DNA from: Vandiemenella viatica
Lineage: Eukaryota > Arthropoda > Insecta > Orthoptera > Morabidae
NCBI GenBank assembly: GCA_031002005.1
Contig: CM061919.1
Location: 172,901,121 to 172,965,120, forward strand
Reading direction: 5' to 3'
DNA: 64,000 nucleotides
In this document: one piece after another, positions 22,951 through 33,535 of the stretch
Layout of the letters: the number at the start of each line of letters is the position of its first letter
How positions within the stretch are numbered: the stretch's first letter is position 1
Made by a program: the position numbers and the translations under genes
The notes under the pieces: model-generated
Databases searched by the model: none
Told to the model about the DNA's origin: nothing
The model's input: only the letters and a program-made list of their open reading frames with translations

Positions 22951-23196
22951 ACCGAGCGTGGTGGTGAGTGAGCGTTAACGATAGGGTCTGGCATTCGGCA
23001 GGACGGGTGTTCGAACCATCGTCCGGACATCCAAGTTCGGTTTCTTCATGATTTCCCTAAATCACTCCAGGCTAATGCCAGGATGCTTCCGTCAAAAGGC
23101 CATGTCCGAATTCCTTCCCTTTCGTTGTCTCCAGCTCTTTCCCGCCTGTAATGACCTCGTTCTCGACGAGACGTAAATCCATAAACAAAAAAAAAA
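22951..23196 (+). mobile_element. SINE-A copy 2
   Basis: Full-length but diverged: head from ACCGAGCGTGGTGG, B box GTGTTCGAACC, central domain, TCGACGAGACGTAAATCC and A10 tail. No clear target duplication. Confidence 0.85.
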
Positions 23197-23340
23197 GTTT
23201 TGCAACATTTTATGCATTAATTCAAAGGTGCTAAAACAAAAATTGTGATAAGCTCCTTTCACCGTCGTTATAAATATTCACGAGGCGCTGAGAAACGAAG
23301 TAAAATGTCATAGTGCGGCCATTTCTGCATCACGCAATAA

Positions 23341-23707
23341 GGGTTCGTGCATAAACCACGTAGCTCCATTTTGGCCTCCTGTGAACCCCCTCCCCCCACG
23401 TAGCCCTAAGTGACTTTTGCCTCTACCCCCCTCCCCCCACGAAGGACGTAGCTTTCTTTCCTTTTGATTCCAGAAGACATTTTGTACTGTTATCTCTTGT
23501 CATACTATTGTAAATTACATACGGAGTTGATTAACTGAGGGAAATAATTATTCACATGCTGTTGTGTGTTCTGTACCTCATATTAACTGTAAAAAATTTA
23601 ATAGAAGGAAAGCTATGTGGCGTGGCTTGGAACCCCCCTCCCCCCACGTAGCCTTCCAGCCACCCCCCCCCCCCCTGGACGGAACCACGTAGTTTGTGCA
23701 CGCTCCC
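23341..23707 (+). mobile_element. PIF/Harbinger-type MITE, CACGTAG family, 367 bp
   Basis: Ends GGGTTCGTGCATAAACCACG and AGTTTGTGCACGCTCCC are inverted, flanked by TAA on both sides (23338-23340, 23708-23710). Inside, C-rich stretches alternate with CCCACGTAGC. Other copies: 30329-30690, 43207-43592 (inverted) and 59542-60370. Confidence 0.88.
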
Positions 23708-23910
23708 TAATATTAGATGAATTCATTCTGCAGCTCAGTTGAGTTCGTGAACAGTGAACATACTCAGTGAACTCTAGATGACAGGAACTGGCAGTAACAC
23801 AAGGTTTTCTTGGCGGTTATTCTAACTCTGTGTGACTGGAGCCCGACCACCCACGCACAAAACCACTCTCATCAAAACACATCTCAACGACAAGATGGTG
23901 GTTATTTACC

Positions 23911-24395
23911 CCTGCTAACCTCAAATTAGACGTTATTATCGCGTGCTCCAGTTTGATGCTTGGCAATGGCATTCCAATGAATTTTTAATACCTACACCCT
24001 GAAGCACACAAAGATATATCCAGAATATCAGTAACCGCAAATTCGGCTTTATTATTGTGTGCTGAGGTCATCGGTTAGATGTTTCGTGTTTAAATCTCAG
24101 TTAACCTTCATCATTTACACTATGAAACAACAAAGCTGTATTCGAAACATCAGTAACCTCAAATTCGACCTTAATATTGCTGCTATGGGTCGCTGAATGG
24201 ATGTTCGCCAATAGAATTATGATGATTTTCCTGCTTGAGGGAATTGTGTTGGATCACCGGTTCGATGCCTGGTGACGGAAGTATGATTTTTTTTTTTGAT
24301 TTTTTTTTTTACATTTACACCATGCAACACTCAAAACTGTATTTGGCTTAACATTAACCTAAGATTCGACTTAAGCTGCAAACCCTGTTAATTAG
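23911..24395 (+). repeat. Degenerate ~120-bp tandem repeat, about four units
   Basis: TAACCTCAAATT-like motifs occur at 23916, 24032, 24154 and 24355. B-box-like motifs of the type GGTTCGATGCC occur at 23950, 24073, 24194 and 24259. Spacing is 116-123 except for one deleted/expanded unit containing poly-T. Confidence 0.6.
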
Positions 24396-24490
24396 GTATG
24401 ATTACGAGATTAGGTAAGATGACGTCACAGTGAATTTTGGGAGAGGCCAACTTCTTCTGTTTTCGTCGTGGTTTGCACAGGGAAAAAAAA

Positions 24491-24676
24491 AATATCCAGC
24501 GTAATGGGCGAGTCGTTAACGCTCTGGCCTCGCATTCGGGAGGACGCCGGTTCGAATCCCCGTCCGGGTATCCAGATTTGGGTTTTCCTTGGTTTCCCCC
24601 CGTTCCTGGTCCCCAGTCCCATCCCGCCTCTAATGACCTCGACGTCGACGAGGCGTAAAGTAAAGTAAAAAAAAAG
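24491..24676 (+). mobile_element. SINE-A copy 3, internally deleted
   Basis: Head GTTAACGCTCTGGCCTCGC and CCGGTTCGAATCCCC are present. The segment between GGTTTCCCC and GTTCCTGGTCCCC is missing (about 60 bases of the central domain). 3' end GACGTCGACGAGGCGTAAAG with an A tail. Confidence 0.85.
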
Positions 24677-24885
24677 TACATAAAAAATGTATACATCCTT
24701 CTTTGTTCGGTGTAGGTGTAATTAGAATATGAAAATGACTGGTATGTTAGACAAAGCATAATGGAATTTATAACAAGGAAGAGGCGTGATATGAACAAAA
24801 TTTCATATTTGCTTTGTTGATTGCACCAGATTTGTCTGGATTGCATGATTTATCTGAGAAATTCTTTAAAATACCTTTTCGCGAC

Positions 24886-25136
24886 TGACCGAGCGTGGTG
24901 GGTGAGCTGTTAAAGCTCTGGCCTCGCATTCGGGAGGACGGCGGTTGGAATCCCCTTCCGGGCATCCAGTTTTGGGGTTTTCATGGTTTCTCCAAATCAC
25001 TCCAGGCGAATGCCGGGATGCTTCCTTCGAAAGGGCCATGGACAAATTCCTTCCCGATCCTTGTCCCCAGTCCCCTCCCGCTTCTAATTACATCGACTTC
25101 GACGAGGCGTAAAGCTATAAGTAAAAAAAAAAAAAA
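24886..25136 (+). mobile_element. SINE-A copy 4, full length with TSD
   Basis: Begins TGACCGAGCGTGGTGGGTGA and ends CGACGAGGCGTAAAGC plus an A13 tail. Flanked by TTCGCGAC on both sides (24878-24885 and just after 25136). The B box is damaged (GCGGTTGGAATCC). Confidence 0.93.
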
Positions 25137-25448
25137 TTCGCGACGGCCTACCTTTAAAAAAAACTTGCTGTGAATCCATTCTTTGCCACATCCGTAGTGC
25201 CTTCGGGTTGATCGGAGAGACACGACCTACTGCGTCGTACGGAATTCTTTTTTCGTGCTACCTCACCATTCAGACCTCACATTCCTCCAAAGTAGACTCC
25301 AGTGACGCTTCTTTCGCCAGACTGTACCTCAGCAGTTTTGATTTAGCATTGCGCCCCTTTTGCAGCTGCCAGACCGCTCGTGAAAAATGTAACTATGACA
25401 CAAATAGTGGAGACCTCCCAGCATTCGCCTAGAAGACTACGGAAATGT

Positions 25449-25681
25449 GGAATCGAGCGCGATGGGTGAGCGGTAACGCTCTGGCCTCACGTTCTGGAAG
25501 GCGCGAGTTTGAATCCCCGTCCGACCATCAAGATTTCAGTTTTCCGATGTTTCCTGAAATCACTCCAGACGAATTCCATTATGGTTCCTTCAAAATTCCA
25601 TGGCCGAATTCCTTCCCGTTCCTTTTGCGCCTACAAGAACCTCGCCGTTGATGAAGCGAAAAGCCAAATGGGAAAAAAAAG
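25449..25681 (+). mobile_element. SINE-A copy 5, full length with TSD
   Basis: Head CGAGCGCGATGGGTGAGCGG, B box GAGTTTGAATCCCC, central and 3' parts diverged (GTTGATGAAGCGAAAAGCC), A8 tail. Flanked by CGGAAATGT at 25440-25448 and 25682-25690. Confidence 0.9.
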
Positions 25682-25690
25682 CGGAAATGT

Positions 25691-26370
25691 ATATAATAAC
25701 CATCAGTTGATTCATTATACATCAGATAATGGAAGACGTAGGCTTGGCTTATATTGAAACCTGATTATTTGTTTTGGCTATCGAAAAAACACAGAACAAC
25801 CACCAGACAAGCTGAGTGCCAGATACATGTGTTACTTGGATCAATGTTCGTCTGTGAAACGTGGAAATGCAACCATACTGTTCAAACGCGACTATACACA
25901 TGTCATTCCATGTTTGTATGTAGTTAAAAAAGACAATCCACTGCTCAGTGAGGACAGATTTGCCGCCACTAGAAGGAGTTGGTTTAAGTACAGGTTGTGT
26001 CGCTGGTGAAATCTCCTGCTTGTACAGTGAGTTTGGATCTTATACTAGGTGACGACCTCTCATATCGTAGGTTAGATGGATCGGCAGAATTAACTCAATT
26101 TACCACCTCTTCGCACTTTGTCTGCCAAAAATCTGAAAACTCCAAACTTCTAGCACAATGGACATAGTAGCGACTATTAGACTCATCAGGGTAATGTGAC
26201 ATTATTTGTGTTTCTCAGCTCGAGGCACATTCGAATAAGGAGAAAAATAGAAGCAGATATTAGCGAAATTCAGTTCGGGTTCATGAGCGGATTTGTGACG
26301 AGGGATGTTCGCTTTAGAATCCAAATTTTGTTTCAGAAATATGTAATGAAAAAATAGACATCTGAGGAAC
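25691..26370. other. Non-coding sequence
   Basis: No gene or repeat recognised; short open frames only. Confidence 0.5.
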
Positions 26371-26378
26371 GTTTCAGC

Positions 26379-26540
26379 CAGTGGTGTAACAGTAGGGAGG
26401 CAGGACGGGCAAAATGACAGGGACTCCCAGCCGGAGGGGTTCCCGAGCCTAAGATCCGTCCAAGTTCGCCCATCCTGCCTGATGGAGGGTCCTACCTGAT
26501 GAATTCGCCAAGGGGACCAACCAGTATAGTTACGCCACTG
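26379..26540 (+). mobile_element. hAT MITE, 162 bp
   Basis: Ends CAGTGGTGTAAC and GTTACGCCACTG are inverted, with a perfect 8-bp duplication GTTTCAGC at 26371-26378 and 26541-26548. Non-coding. Confidence 0.9.
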
Positions 26541-26548
26541 GTTTCAGC

Positions 26549-27299
26549 CAACATGTTTCGGCCGTCTATGCTGTACCGGAACAGCAATGAAGCACTTACG
26601 ATAACCTAACTTTAGGTCTCCAGACTGCTGCGATAATTATTACGAATTTCAGTTATTATCTAGGTCGTTGCAAGGTAATATCATTTTTAGCACTCCCCTG
26701 GAATTCGCGGTGTTTTATTACATTCGACAACATCTTTTGTGTCTCCGAATTGCGTTACATTGCATCTGGTGTTGATTTCAACAGTTACGTTGTACATAGA
26801 TTCCACTAACCAAATTTTCATGCAACACAAAACACACATAAGGCATCATCTTCCGAGTCGCTCCGCAAAATAGTGTGTTCGTTTAACGTTATGGATTCAT
26901 ATTTGGCTTAAATATCACCGGTATTAGTTTTATTGGGTTAACATATCACGAAAAAACTTAAAAATTTATTTCAAAATTCCACGTACTGATATGTCGTTTT
27001 TTAACATATAAGATAGGCGTAGATACATAGTCCTACAAAAAAATCACCGTTTGCGTTCATAGCATGTTTTTTGAAAAGTTGACCGTCGCGAAAAGTTTCA
27101 ATCAATTTCGCGGAAAAGTCCTCCGATCCAGAGAGTTTTGGTGCAATGAATAAAGTTATCACAATTTTGCTAATCCTACGCAACCTATATTATTCCAAAT
27201 CCCGTTATGCTTGGTCTAACTTATCGTCTAATTCATATCCTAACAAAACCTTGCGCTCACGGAATAACTGTGCTTAGCTGTTTGGTGACCATCCGCAAC
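26549..27299. other. Non-coding sequence
   Basis: No gene recognised. The right end may include the decayed start of the Tc1-like relic that follows. Confidence 0.5.
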
Positions 27300-27640
27300 C
27301 CTTTGTGGACTCCCCGGGCTTCGATAACGAGTGGATGTTTCAGGATGGTAATGCGCCGTGTTACGGAACCCAAACTCTACATGATGTGTTTCGGAGTGTT
27401 CTGGATAATCCGTCATACGATTTAGTCACCTAGATCGCCAGACATGAACCTTGTGGAGTATATTTGGTAGTTGATTGACAGAGGCATGCGTACACAAAGT
27501 ACTGCACTTACCATAACCACGAAATTTTGGTCGAGCATCGAGAAATTATTTCTTCAGATTTGTGCTGGGTACTTCCGCCACGCAGTTGAGTCAGTTCCAG
27601 GCCACACTTCGTCGTACCAAAGGAGGCTGACTTTTGGCGT
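27300..27640 (+). pseudogene. Tc1-like transposase relic
   Basis: EWMFQDGNAPCYGTQTLHD, then in another frame SPDMNLVEYIW, reproduces the second D and the E/D region of the Tc1/mariner DDE catalytic core. FWSSIEKLF and FRHAVESVPG resemble the C-terminal LxxS(M)PxR segment. Frameshifts and stops are present, and no inverted ends were found. Dead copy. Confidence 0.7.
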
Positions 27641-28512
27641 GTCAGTGTAGATGTTGGTATTTGGATCCTGGAGAGTACTGTATGGACGACCATTTTTCAT
27701 GGCGTACTCAACCGTAGTTTGGTTCGTTTGTACGTCAGAGACCGCCAGGTGGACTGGGGCTTGGAATTCGTACGTATTCGCGTTGTCGATAATCTGTGAA
27801 CAGTCGTTAAATGGTGCACTGTTGAGGTGATTAGTTTGTTTTATTCATTAGTTTTATCTTAATTTATCCACCGAAATTCTAAACTTTTCACAACTTGTCT
27901 TGCGTTTTCATTTGTATTCTACAACTCGTATTTCCGTTACACTGAAAATCTAAACCGTGTACCCATCGCGTCAGTTACGTTCCTGATTGTGTGGTTCAAT
28001 AATAAATGTTTTTCCGCATGTATTTCAGATATTTAGTCGAGTAGAAGCAGATAAACGTTGAATTCACATTAATTCGCATTAATTCTATCGATAAATTTGT
28101 TATATAGAATTTTTTTTGCATACACATTGACCATAATTTGTGATGATAATCTAATTTATCAAATCGTAATACGATCGCGGAAGCTACAGTTTCCGGAACT
28201 GTCAGTCTGCAATAATCTTACTGCGCCCCTTTGATCTATTTCCCACACGCCCTGCACTACTCTTAGCGACGGAGGCACCATAGTGAATTTCCTTTGTGCT
28301 TTCGGTGATGTGTTGTACATTACGATGCATGTAAGGCATACTTTACTACTTAGTTTCTCATTCATTTCGTATCTTGTTATAGATTATGTTAATGGCCTCG
28401 TGTTGCTAGTCTTTTACGATATGTACTTAGATGAGTAAGTTTCTTTTCAAGCGGTAACTCTCAGACCGTTTTTAGATATCTATATGAAGTGATTGCCTGT
28501 CTTCATTTCCTT
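27641..28512. other. Non-coding AT-rich sequence
   Basis: No gene or repeat recognised. Confidence 0.5.
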
Positions 28513-28524
28513 GTGAATTATCTC

Positions 28525-28747
28525 ACTCTCTGGCCTCGCATTCGGGAGGACGCGGGTTCGAATCCCCGTCCGGGCATCCTGATTTGGGTTTTCCATGGTT
28601 TCCCGAAATCACTCCAGACGAATGCCAGGATGCTTCCTTCAAAAAGGCCATGTCAGAATTCCTTCCCGTTCCTTGTCCCCAGTTCCATCCCGCCTCTAAT
28701 GACTTTAGCCGTCGACGAGGCATAAAGCCGTAAGTAAACAAAAAAAA
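28525..28747 (+). mobile_element. SINE-A copy 6, 5'-truncated with TSD
   Basis: The copy starts inside the tRNA-like head at ACTCTCTGGCCTCGC, lacking the A box, yet is bounded by a perfect 12-bp duplication GTGAATTATCTC (28513-28524, 28748-28759). It was therefore inserted already truncated. B box GGGTTCGAATCCCC and central domain are well preserved. Confidence 0.94.
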
Positions 28748-28759
28748 GTGAATTATCTC

Positions 28760-29248
28760 CTCATTTACAAAATTCTGTCCACGTTTATACTAAGAATCTT
28801 CGGACGTGCCTGATTGTTTTTGTTGCGAAACAAACACTTTTTGGAAATCAGAGATGTTTTTCCAGTTATTTCGCAATGAGTACCTCCGTAGTTTTTTAAG
28901 GAATGATGATTTTTTTTTAAAGTGTGATCTGCTTCAATAAAAAAAGTCGAATGTAAGATGTGTTCCAAGAACTAATATTAAAGAAGTAAGACTTTGAAAT
29001 TAAAGAATGTTGCTGTTACTGTCCTAAAAATAAGCGTTTATCAAAGCGGCGATCGTTGGAAACAAAGCTGTCTCCGATTACTGTTACTAATGTCCAACTG
29101 GTATTCAATATGGTCCTCTTTCCATACGCTATGGGAGCATTTCAGTTTTTCATATCATATTGCCCGCCACAGGCTTGTTCATTACTGCACCTGGCCCGCT
29201 GGATTTGGAAATCGATGAAGGTGAGGTAACTGTTATGACTAGAGGAAT
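28760..29248. other. Non-coding sequence
   Basis: No gene or repeat recognised. Confidence 0.5.
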
Positions 29249-29256
29249 GTACGTAA

Positions 29257-29638
29257 TAGAGATGGGTCGTTCGCGTGTGAATCAGTTCTTTAGAGCAATT
29301 CATTTAAAAGAGCGAGTGAGCAGTCGCTCACGAAAAGTAAACGTTAGTTCTTCTAGGTGAATCAGTTGATTCCGAAGATCATGAAGAGCTAGCTCACGTG
29401 GGTTTTGTGGACTGGATAGTAAAAAAAAAGGTCTATTTCTATTGAAGTTGACATAAGTGGGTATTTCCAACGGAAGTGGGGGGTATAACCGGATTGTGAG
29501 GGGTGAGACCTAAAAAAAAAAAGATCTCAAATAAAACTGAGCTACTGAGCAAGTGAACGATTCAAAAGAACTAGTTCTTTTCATTGAGTGATCAAATGAA
29601 CAACCACTCTTTTTAGTGAATCACTTTGCCCACCTCTA
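29257..29638 (+). mobile_element. hAT MITE, TAGAGATGGG family, 382 bp
   Basis: Second copy of the 18606 element, same ends and interior. Perfect 8-bp duplication GTACGTAA at 29249-29256 and 29639-29646. Confidence 0.93.
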
Positions 29639-29646
29639 GTACGTAA

Positions 29647-30149
29647 GATTGTCGGTCGTTAATCAGATCTATGGGTTTCGTAAGAAAACGACTTAGCGCT
29701 CTGCATAAGGGTGAAATTTGTAGTTTATGAGGCGTATATTTGGGACCGTCCAAGCATTTGCCTAGGTGATTGTGGGATACCGCCTGGAAACCAGCAGTCA
29801 GGCCTGTCGGTATACGGGGTCCAGCACTCGAATCTCGTTCCGTTGAATTTCCCAGATCCAGTGTGGTGGTGCATTAATGCGTGCAGCCACACTGAAGGGT
29901 AGTTTATGAATTTTTTCTTTAATTTTGTATTACGTTTGTCCCTTACTGTAGTTCGATTCCTCGAACTTCGCATATTATTATGATATTTTTCTGGTGGTTA
30001 TTGTGATCTGCAGTGTGGGATAGCGACACCAAATATTGTAATGGAAGCGAAATATTTTATAAATTATTTCATGTTGTTAAAGTTACCCTAGTAGATATTC
30101 AATTGATGAACTTTTCGTCTGGTGGTAGCAAATAGACTAATGTTATACA
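29647..30149. other. Non-coding sequence
   Basis: No gene or repeat recognised. Confidence 0.5.
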
Positions 30150-30300
30150 GCCGCATAATGCGGTAGCACATAGGAGTGTGAACTGTTAACGCTTTCGGCT
30201 TTCCATGGTTACCTTAAATTTTTTCAGTCGAATGCTATTTTAGTTCCATTAAAATGATATAGCAGAATTTCTTCCCGTTACGTGTTGCCGTCCCCCCTTA
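30150..30300 (+). mobile_element. SINE-A relic
   Basis: Strongly diverged: GTTAACGCTTTCGGC, TTTCCATGGTTACC, TCAGTCGAATGC and TTTCTTCCCGTTACGTG follow the SINE-A order with the B-box region lost. Confidence 0.5.
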
Positions 30301-30328
30301 CCCCTCTCTTCCTTCCGCGCTTCTATTA

Positions 30329-30690
30329 GGGAGCGTGCATAAACAACGTAGTTCCATTTTGGCCTCGTGTGAACCACCCTCCCCCCACGTAGCCTTACGA
30401 GGCTATTGACTCTACCACCTCCCCCTCCCCCACGTAGCACGTAGCTTTTTCCCTTTTTCCATTTTGTACTGTTTTCTCTTGTCAGACTATTGTAAATTAC
30501 ATACGGAGATAATTAACTGAGGGAAATAAATATTCACATGCTGTTGTGAGTTCCGTTCCTCATTTTAACTGTGAAAAATGTTATGAAAGGAAAGCTACGT
30601 GGCCTGGCTCGGAACTCCCGCCCCTCCCCCCACGTAGCCCAGGCAACCCCCCTCCCCCTTGACCGAGCCGCGTAGTTTGTGCACGGTTCC
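30329..30690 (+). mobile_element. PIF/Harbinger-type MITE, CACGTAG family, 362 bp
   Basis: Same architecture as 23341-23707: GGGAGCGTGCATAAACAACG at the left, GTTTGTGCACGGTTCC at the right, TTA on each side (30326-30328, 30691-30693). C-rich blocks contain CCCACGTAGC. Confidence 0.88.
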
Positions 30691-30693
30691 TTA

Positions 30694-31162
30694 TGGGTGT
30701 CGGTAAAACTGTCATAAAAAAGTTGGTGGTTGTAACGTCGCAAGAACTGCATGGAGAAGTTGCGGTTACGAACTTAAATCAGAATCCTCAAACGCCGGCA
30801 ATCGGTTGGGGGTATTTTGCTGGTATTTATTAGAAGCAACTGGTCGATTTCATCGTGAGGTGCTCTGTGTTTCTTAAGTAGCAGTATATCCATCATTCAA
30901 ATAAGGATGTAAAATTTTAACAGCGATTTATTCAAAATCGCTATCATTGTTTACGAGTAAAATTTATGAGTATGCAAAGGCCTAGGCTGTAGCGTGTGAA
31001 TTTCGCATGAACCATACTAAGTTTAGTAAAAGCAAAGTGAGATACACCTCATAATGGGACCTTCACATTGAAAGAGACGAGGATAATTATGAAGACGATG
31101 CGTCCATTTCAAACCAGCCAAGTGTTTGTCAACCCTGTGGAGTTATTCTCACTGCTTCTAGT
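30694..31162. other. Non-coding sequence
   Basis: No gene or repeat recognised. Confidence 0.5.
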
Positions 31163-31173
31163 TCGAAATGTTG

Positions 31174-31401
31174 ACCGAGCGTGGTGGGTGAGCGGTAGGA
31201 CTCTGGCCTCGCATTCGGGAGGACGGCGGTTCGAAACCCCCTTCGGGGTTTCCATGGTTTCTCCAAATTACTCCAAGCGAATGGCGAGATGATTCATACA
31301 AAAGGCCATGGCCGAATTCCTTCCCGTTCCATATTCCCAGTGCTTTCCCGCCTCTAATAACCTCGACGTCGACGAGGCGTAAGGCCATAAGGGAAAAAAA
31401 G
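31174..31401 (+). mobile_element. SINE-A copy 7, full length with TSD
   Basis: ACCGAGCGTGGTGGGTGAGC start, B box GCGGTTCGAAACC, a short deletion after it, GACGTCGACGAGGCGTAAGG, A tail. Flanked by TCGAAATGTTG (31163-31173, 31402-31412). Confidence 0.92.
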
Positions 31402-31838
31402 TCGAAATGTTGGAATCAGCTGCTTAGACTTCCGGGAAGTTAGTGAAATCGATGTTTGAATCTGAATAGGTATTGCACTATCTCTAGCGCTAAACACACG
31501 CATACTGTATAGTGGAATAAGTTGTTTTATATCTAACTTGATGCTGCTATTTTTTGCATTCAGTTGACTTATGCCGAGAATAATTACGAGGGGTGATCAG
31601 AAACTAAGATTACAGACCGCAATGTGAAGATCATAACCATACCTCCACTGACGATGCCCCACACCATAAGGGCGAAACGCGTATGGAAATAAATGAAAAT
31701 AAATCAACAGCTGTTTTTAGACGGAAAGTTAATCAAAATCTAAAATTACAAGGCCTATATTCCTGTAGTGTCTACTGTTATAGAGAAATTAGTTGTGTGC
31801 GGTAATTCTAAGACTTTTTTTATTTATTAATTCTAAGA

Positions 31839-32042
31839 CCTTTTTTTTATGGCATTCGGCTACTGGGCCATACAGCCAGCTCAATGTGATTTGTTGCTAT
31901 CAATTATTGACACAAGGAAACTACAACACGGACAAGACATTCACAGACACAACACTAAACACCCATGCCCTCGGCCGGACTCGAACCGGCGACCTTCGGT
32001 ACGCGGAGCTAGCACTCTAGCCCCTACGCTACCGAGGCCGGC
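31839..32042 (-). mobile_element. tRNA-derived SINE of another family, with TSD
   Basis: The minus strand reads a strong tRNA-like head: GGTAGCGTAGGGGCTAGAG as A box, GCCGG-TTCGAGT-CCGGC as a perfect T-arm, acceptor ends GGCCTCG/CGAGGGC pairing at 6 of 7. A ~115-base body follows, then poly-A. AATTCTAAGA flanks it (31829-31838, 32043-32052), and a further copy lies at 31804-31813 beyond another A-rich stretch. The GTACCGAAGGTCGCCGGTTC region matches the LTR tRNA-like segment. Confidence 0.85.
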
Positions 32043-32121
32043 AATTCTAAGATTTGCGGTTAGCAACTGTGCGATGTTTCAGCCACCCGCCACCTACAGC
32101 GCTACTTGGAGGTAAACACAA

Positions 32122-32301
32122 ATGGCGATTCGTTTGGAAAACTGGTCTCGCGAAGAAATCCGCTCAGTTATTCGATTTCTGTGAGCGAAACTTGTAACCG
32201 GGGCTCAAATTCAACGGCAGCTGGTAGATTTATACGTAGAGACTTAATGTCTCGTCGGCATGCCGAAGAATGGTGTAGAAAGTTTGCGGCCGGTAGAGAA
32301 T
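32122..32301 (+). pseudogene. Mariner-type transposase N-terminal relic
   Basis: MAIRLENWSREEIRSVIRFL, a stop, then LVTGAQIQRQLVDLY and, in another frame, MSRRHAEEWCRKFAAGRE. This is the helix-turn-helix start found in mariner-like transposases and GVQW3-like proteins. It is broken and lacks the catalytic domain. Confidence 0.6.
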
Positions 32302-33260
32302 AAGTCATTTCCTCACTTAAAGAAGCCGGCGATTCATTTCATACAAGGAGGTGGAACAATTCGTGAATACGTGGCTGAACAGGGAAGGACAGGATTTTTA
32401 CTCGGAGGGTATATTCTAACTCAGCCCCAATATGACAAGTGCCTAAGCCGATATAGAGACTATGTCAAAATATTACCTAATGTATGTACTGTCAGTTGGC
32501 TGTATTGGTTAGTTGGCTGTATTGGTTGTATGGAATAAAATTTACACGTTTCACTGCAGGCTTTGTAATATTTGTTTGTGATCGTCTCTCGTATGTAAGA
32601 GACCATTGTAATTATCACAATGATGGCTGTTCAGATTATCGATTTTCCTATAGCTTCTTGGAATGAGCGGTTAGTAACACGTTGTCATCTTGTAGTAGTG
32701 GCGTGGCGGGATTAGTTAGGCGGCAAACCGCATGTTGTATCTTTGATACGTAAGCTGCAGCCTTCGTAACCTGGACATAGCGGAAGGGATGTGGGATGGC
32801 CAAATTTCTTGCGTTGCTCGTGTCCATCATCTACTCTTTCAATACAAATGCAGACTAGCTTACAGCCCGATTACAACACGTTCTGGAAAGAGTCATCATC
32901 CTAACTACAGTAAGGGAACCTGCTGACCGAACGCTCCCGATAGAGGCGCTTTGAACTGTTTGATGGGTGCATAATTGAATTGCTGTTTCGGCGCTATCGA
33001 TTCGGGACTAAAGGCTCACGCGTATTCTCATTAATCTGTGGAAGTTTACATTAATTCTGAATGATAAGACTGGTCATTGTTTTGAAAGTTTTGCTACAGT
33101 GAAATGCTGCCTCTGTGGTAACAAATACCGCGAACTTTAAATAATTTTATGTCATAGTAAGATGGATAATGGACACGATATCAGCATGTTTGGAGAGTGT
33201 GATAGTGCTGGTCTGTACGCCTGGTTGATGAAGACGGCAGAGTACAGACTGCAGCAACGC
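32302..33260. other. Non-coding sequence
   Basis: No gene recognised. A short tandem GTTGGCTGTATTG duplication occurs near 32493-32525. Confidence 0.5.
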
Positions 33261-33279
33261 CGTGTTATTGATAAATGTT

Positions 33280-33485
33280 GGCCCCGGCAGAGCAGAGCCC
33301 GGCACAGCCTGGCCTCTCTCTCTCAACTACTCTCCTCTCCTCTCCTGTCCTCTCTCCTCTCTCCTCTCTCTCCTCTCTGCTCTCCTCTGTCCTGTTCTGT
33401 TCCGTTCCGTTCTGTTCCGGCGAACTGGCTGGATGCCGCCCACCCTACCCCACCCCACTCCACTTCCACCTCCATCCCCCACTTT

Positions 33486-33532
<47 letters not shown>
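33280..33532 (+). repeat. Pyrimidine-rich (TCTCC)n tract followed by (CA)n
   Basis: CTCTCCTCT repeats at 33315-33400, GTTCCGTTCTG repeats at 33400-33420, C-rich sequence, then an uninterrupted (CA)n at 33488-33532. Low-complexity open frames here are not genes. Confidence 0.9.

Positions 33533-33535
<3 letters not shown>

Noticed and set aside
23341..23707. CRISPR-like array from the repeated CCCACGTAGC blocks.
   Set aside because: Eukaryotic MITE with inverted ends and TWA duplications; block spacing is irregular and no cas gene exists.
24388..24846. A 152-codon minus-strand open frame.
   Set aside because: It is the reverse complement of SINE-A copy 3 and its flanks. Similar frames recur on every SINE-A copy (GYPDGDSNRRPPECEAR-like).
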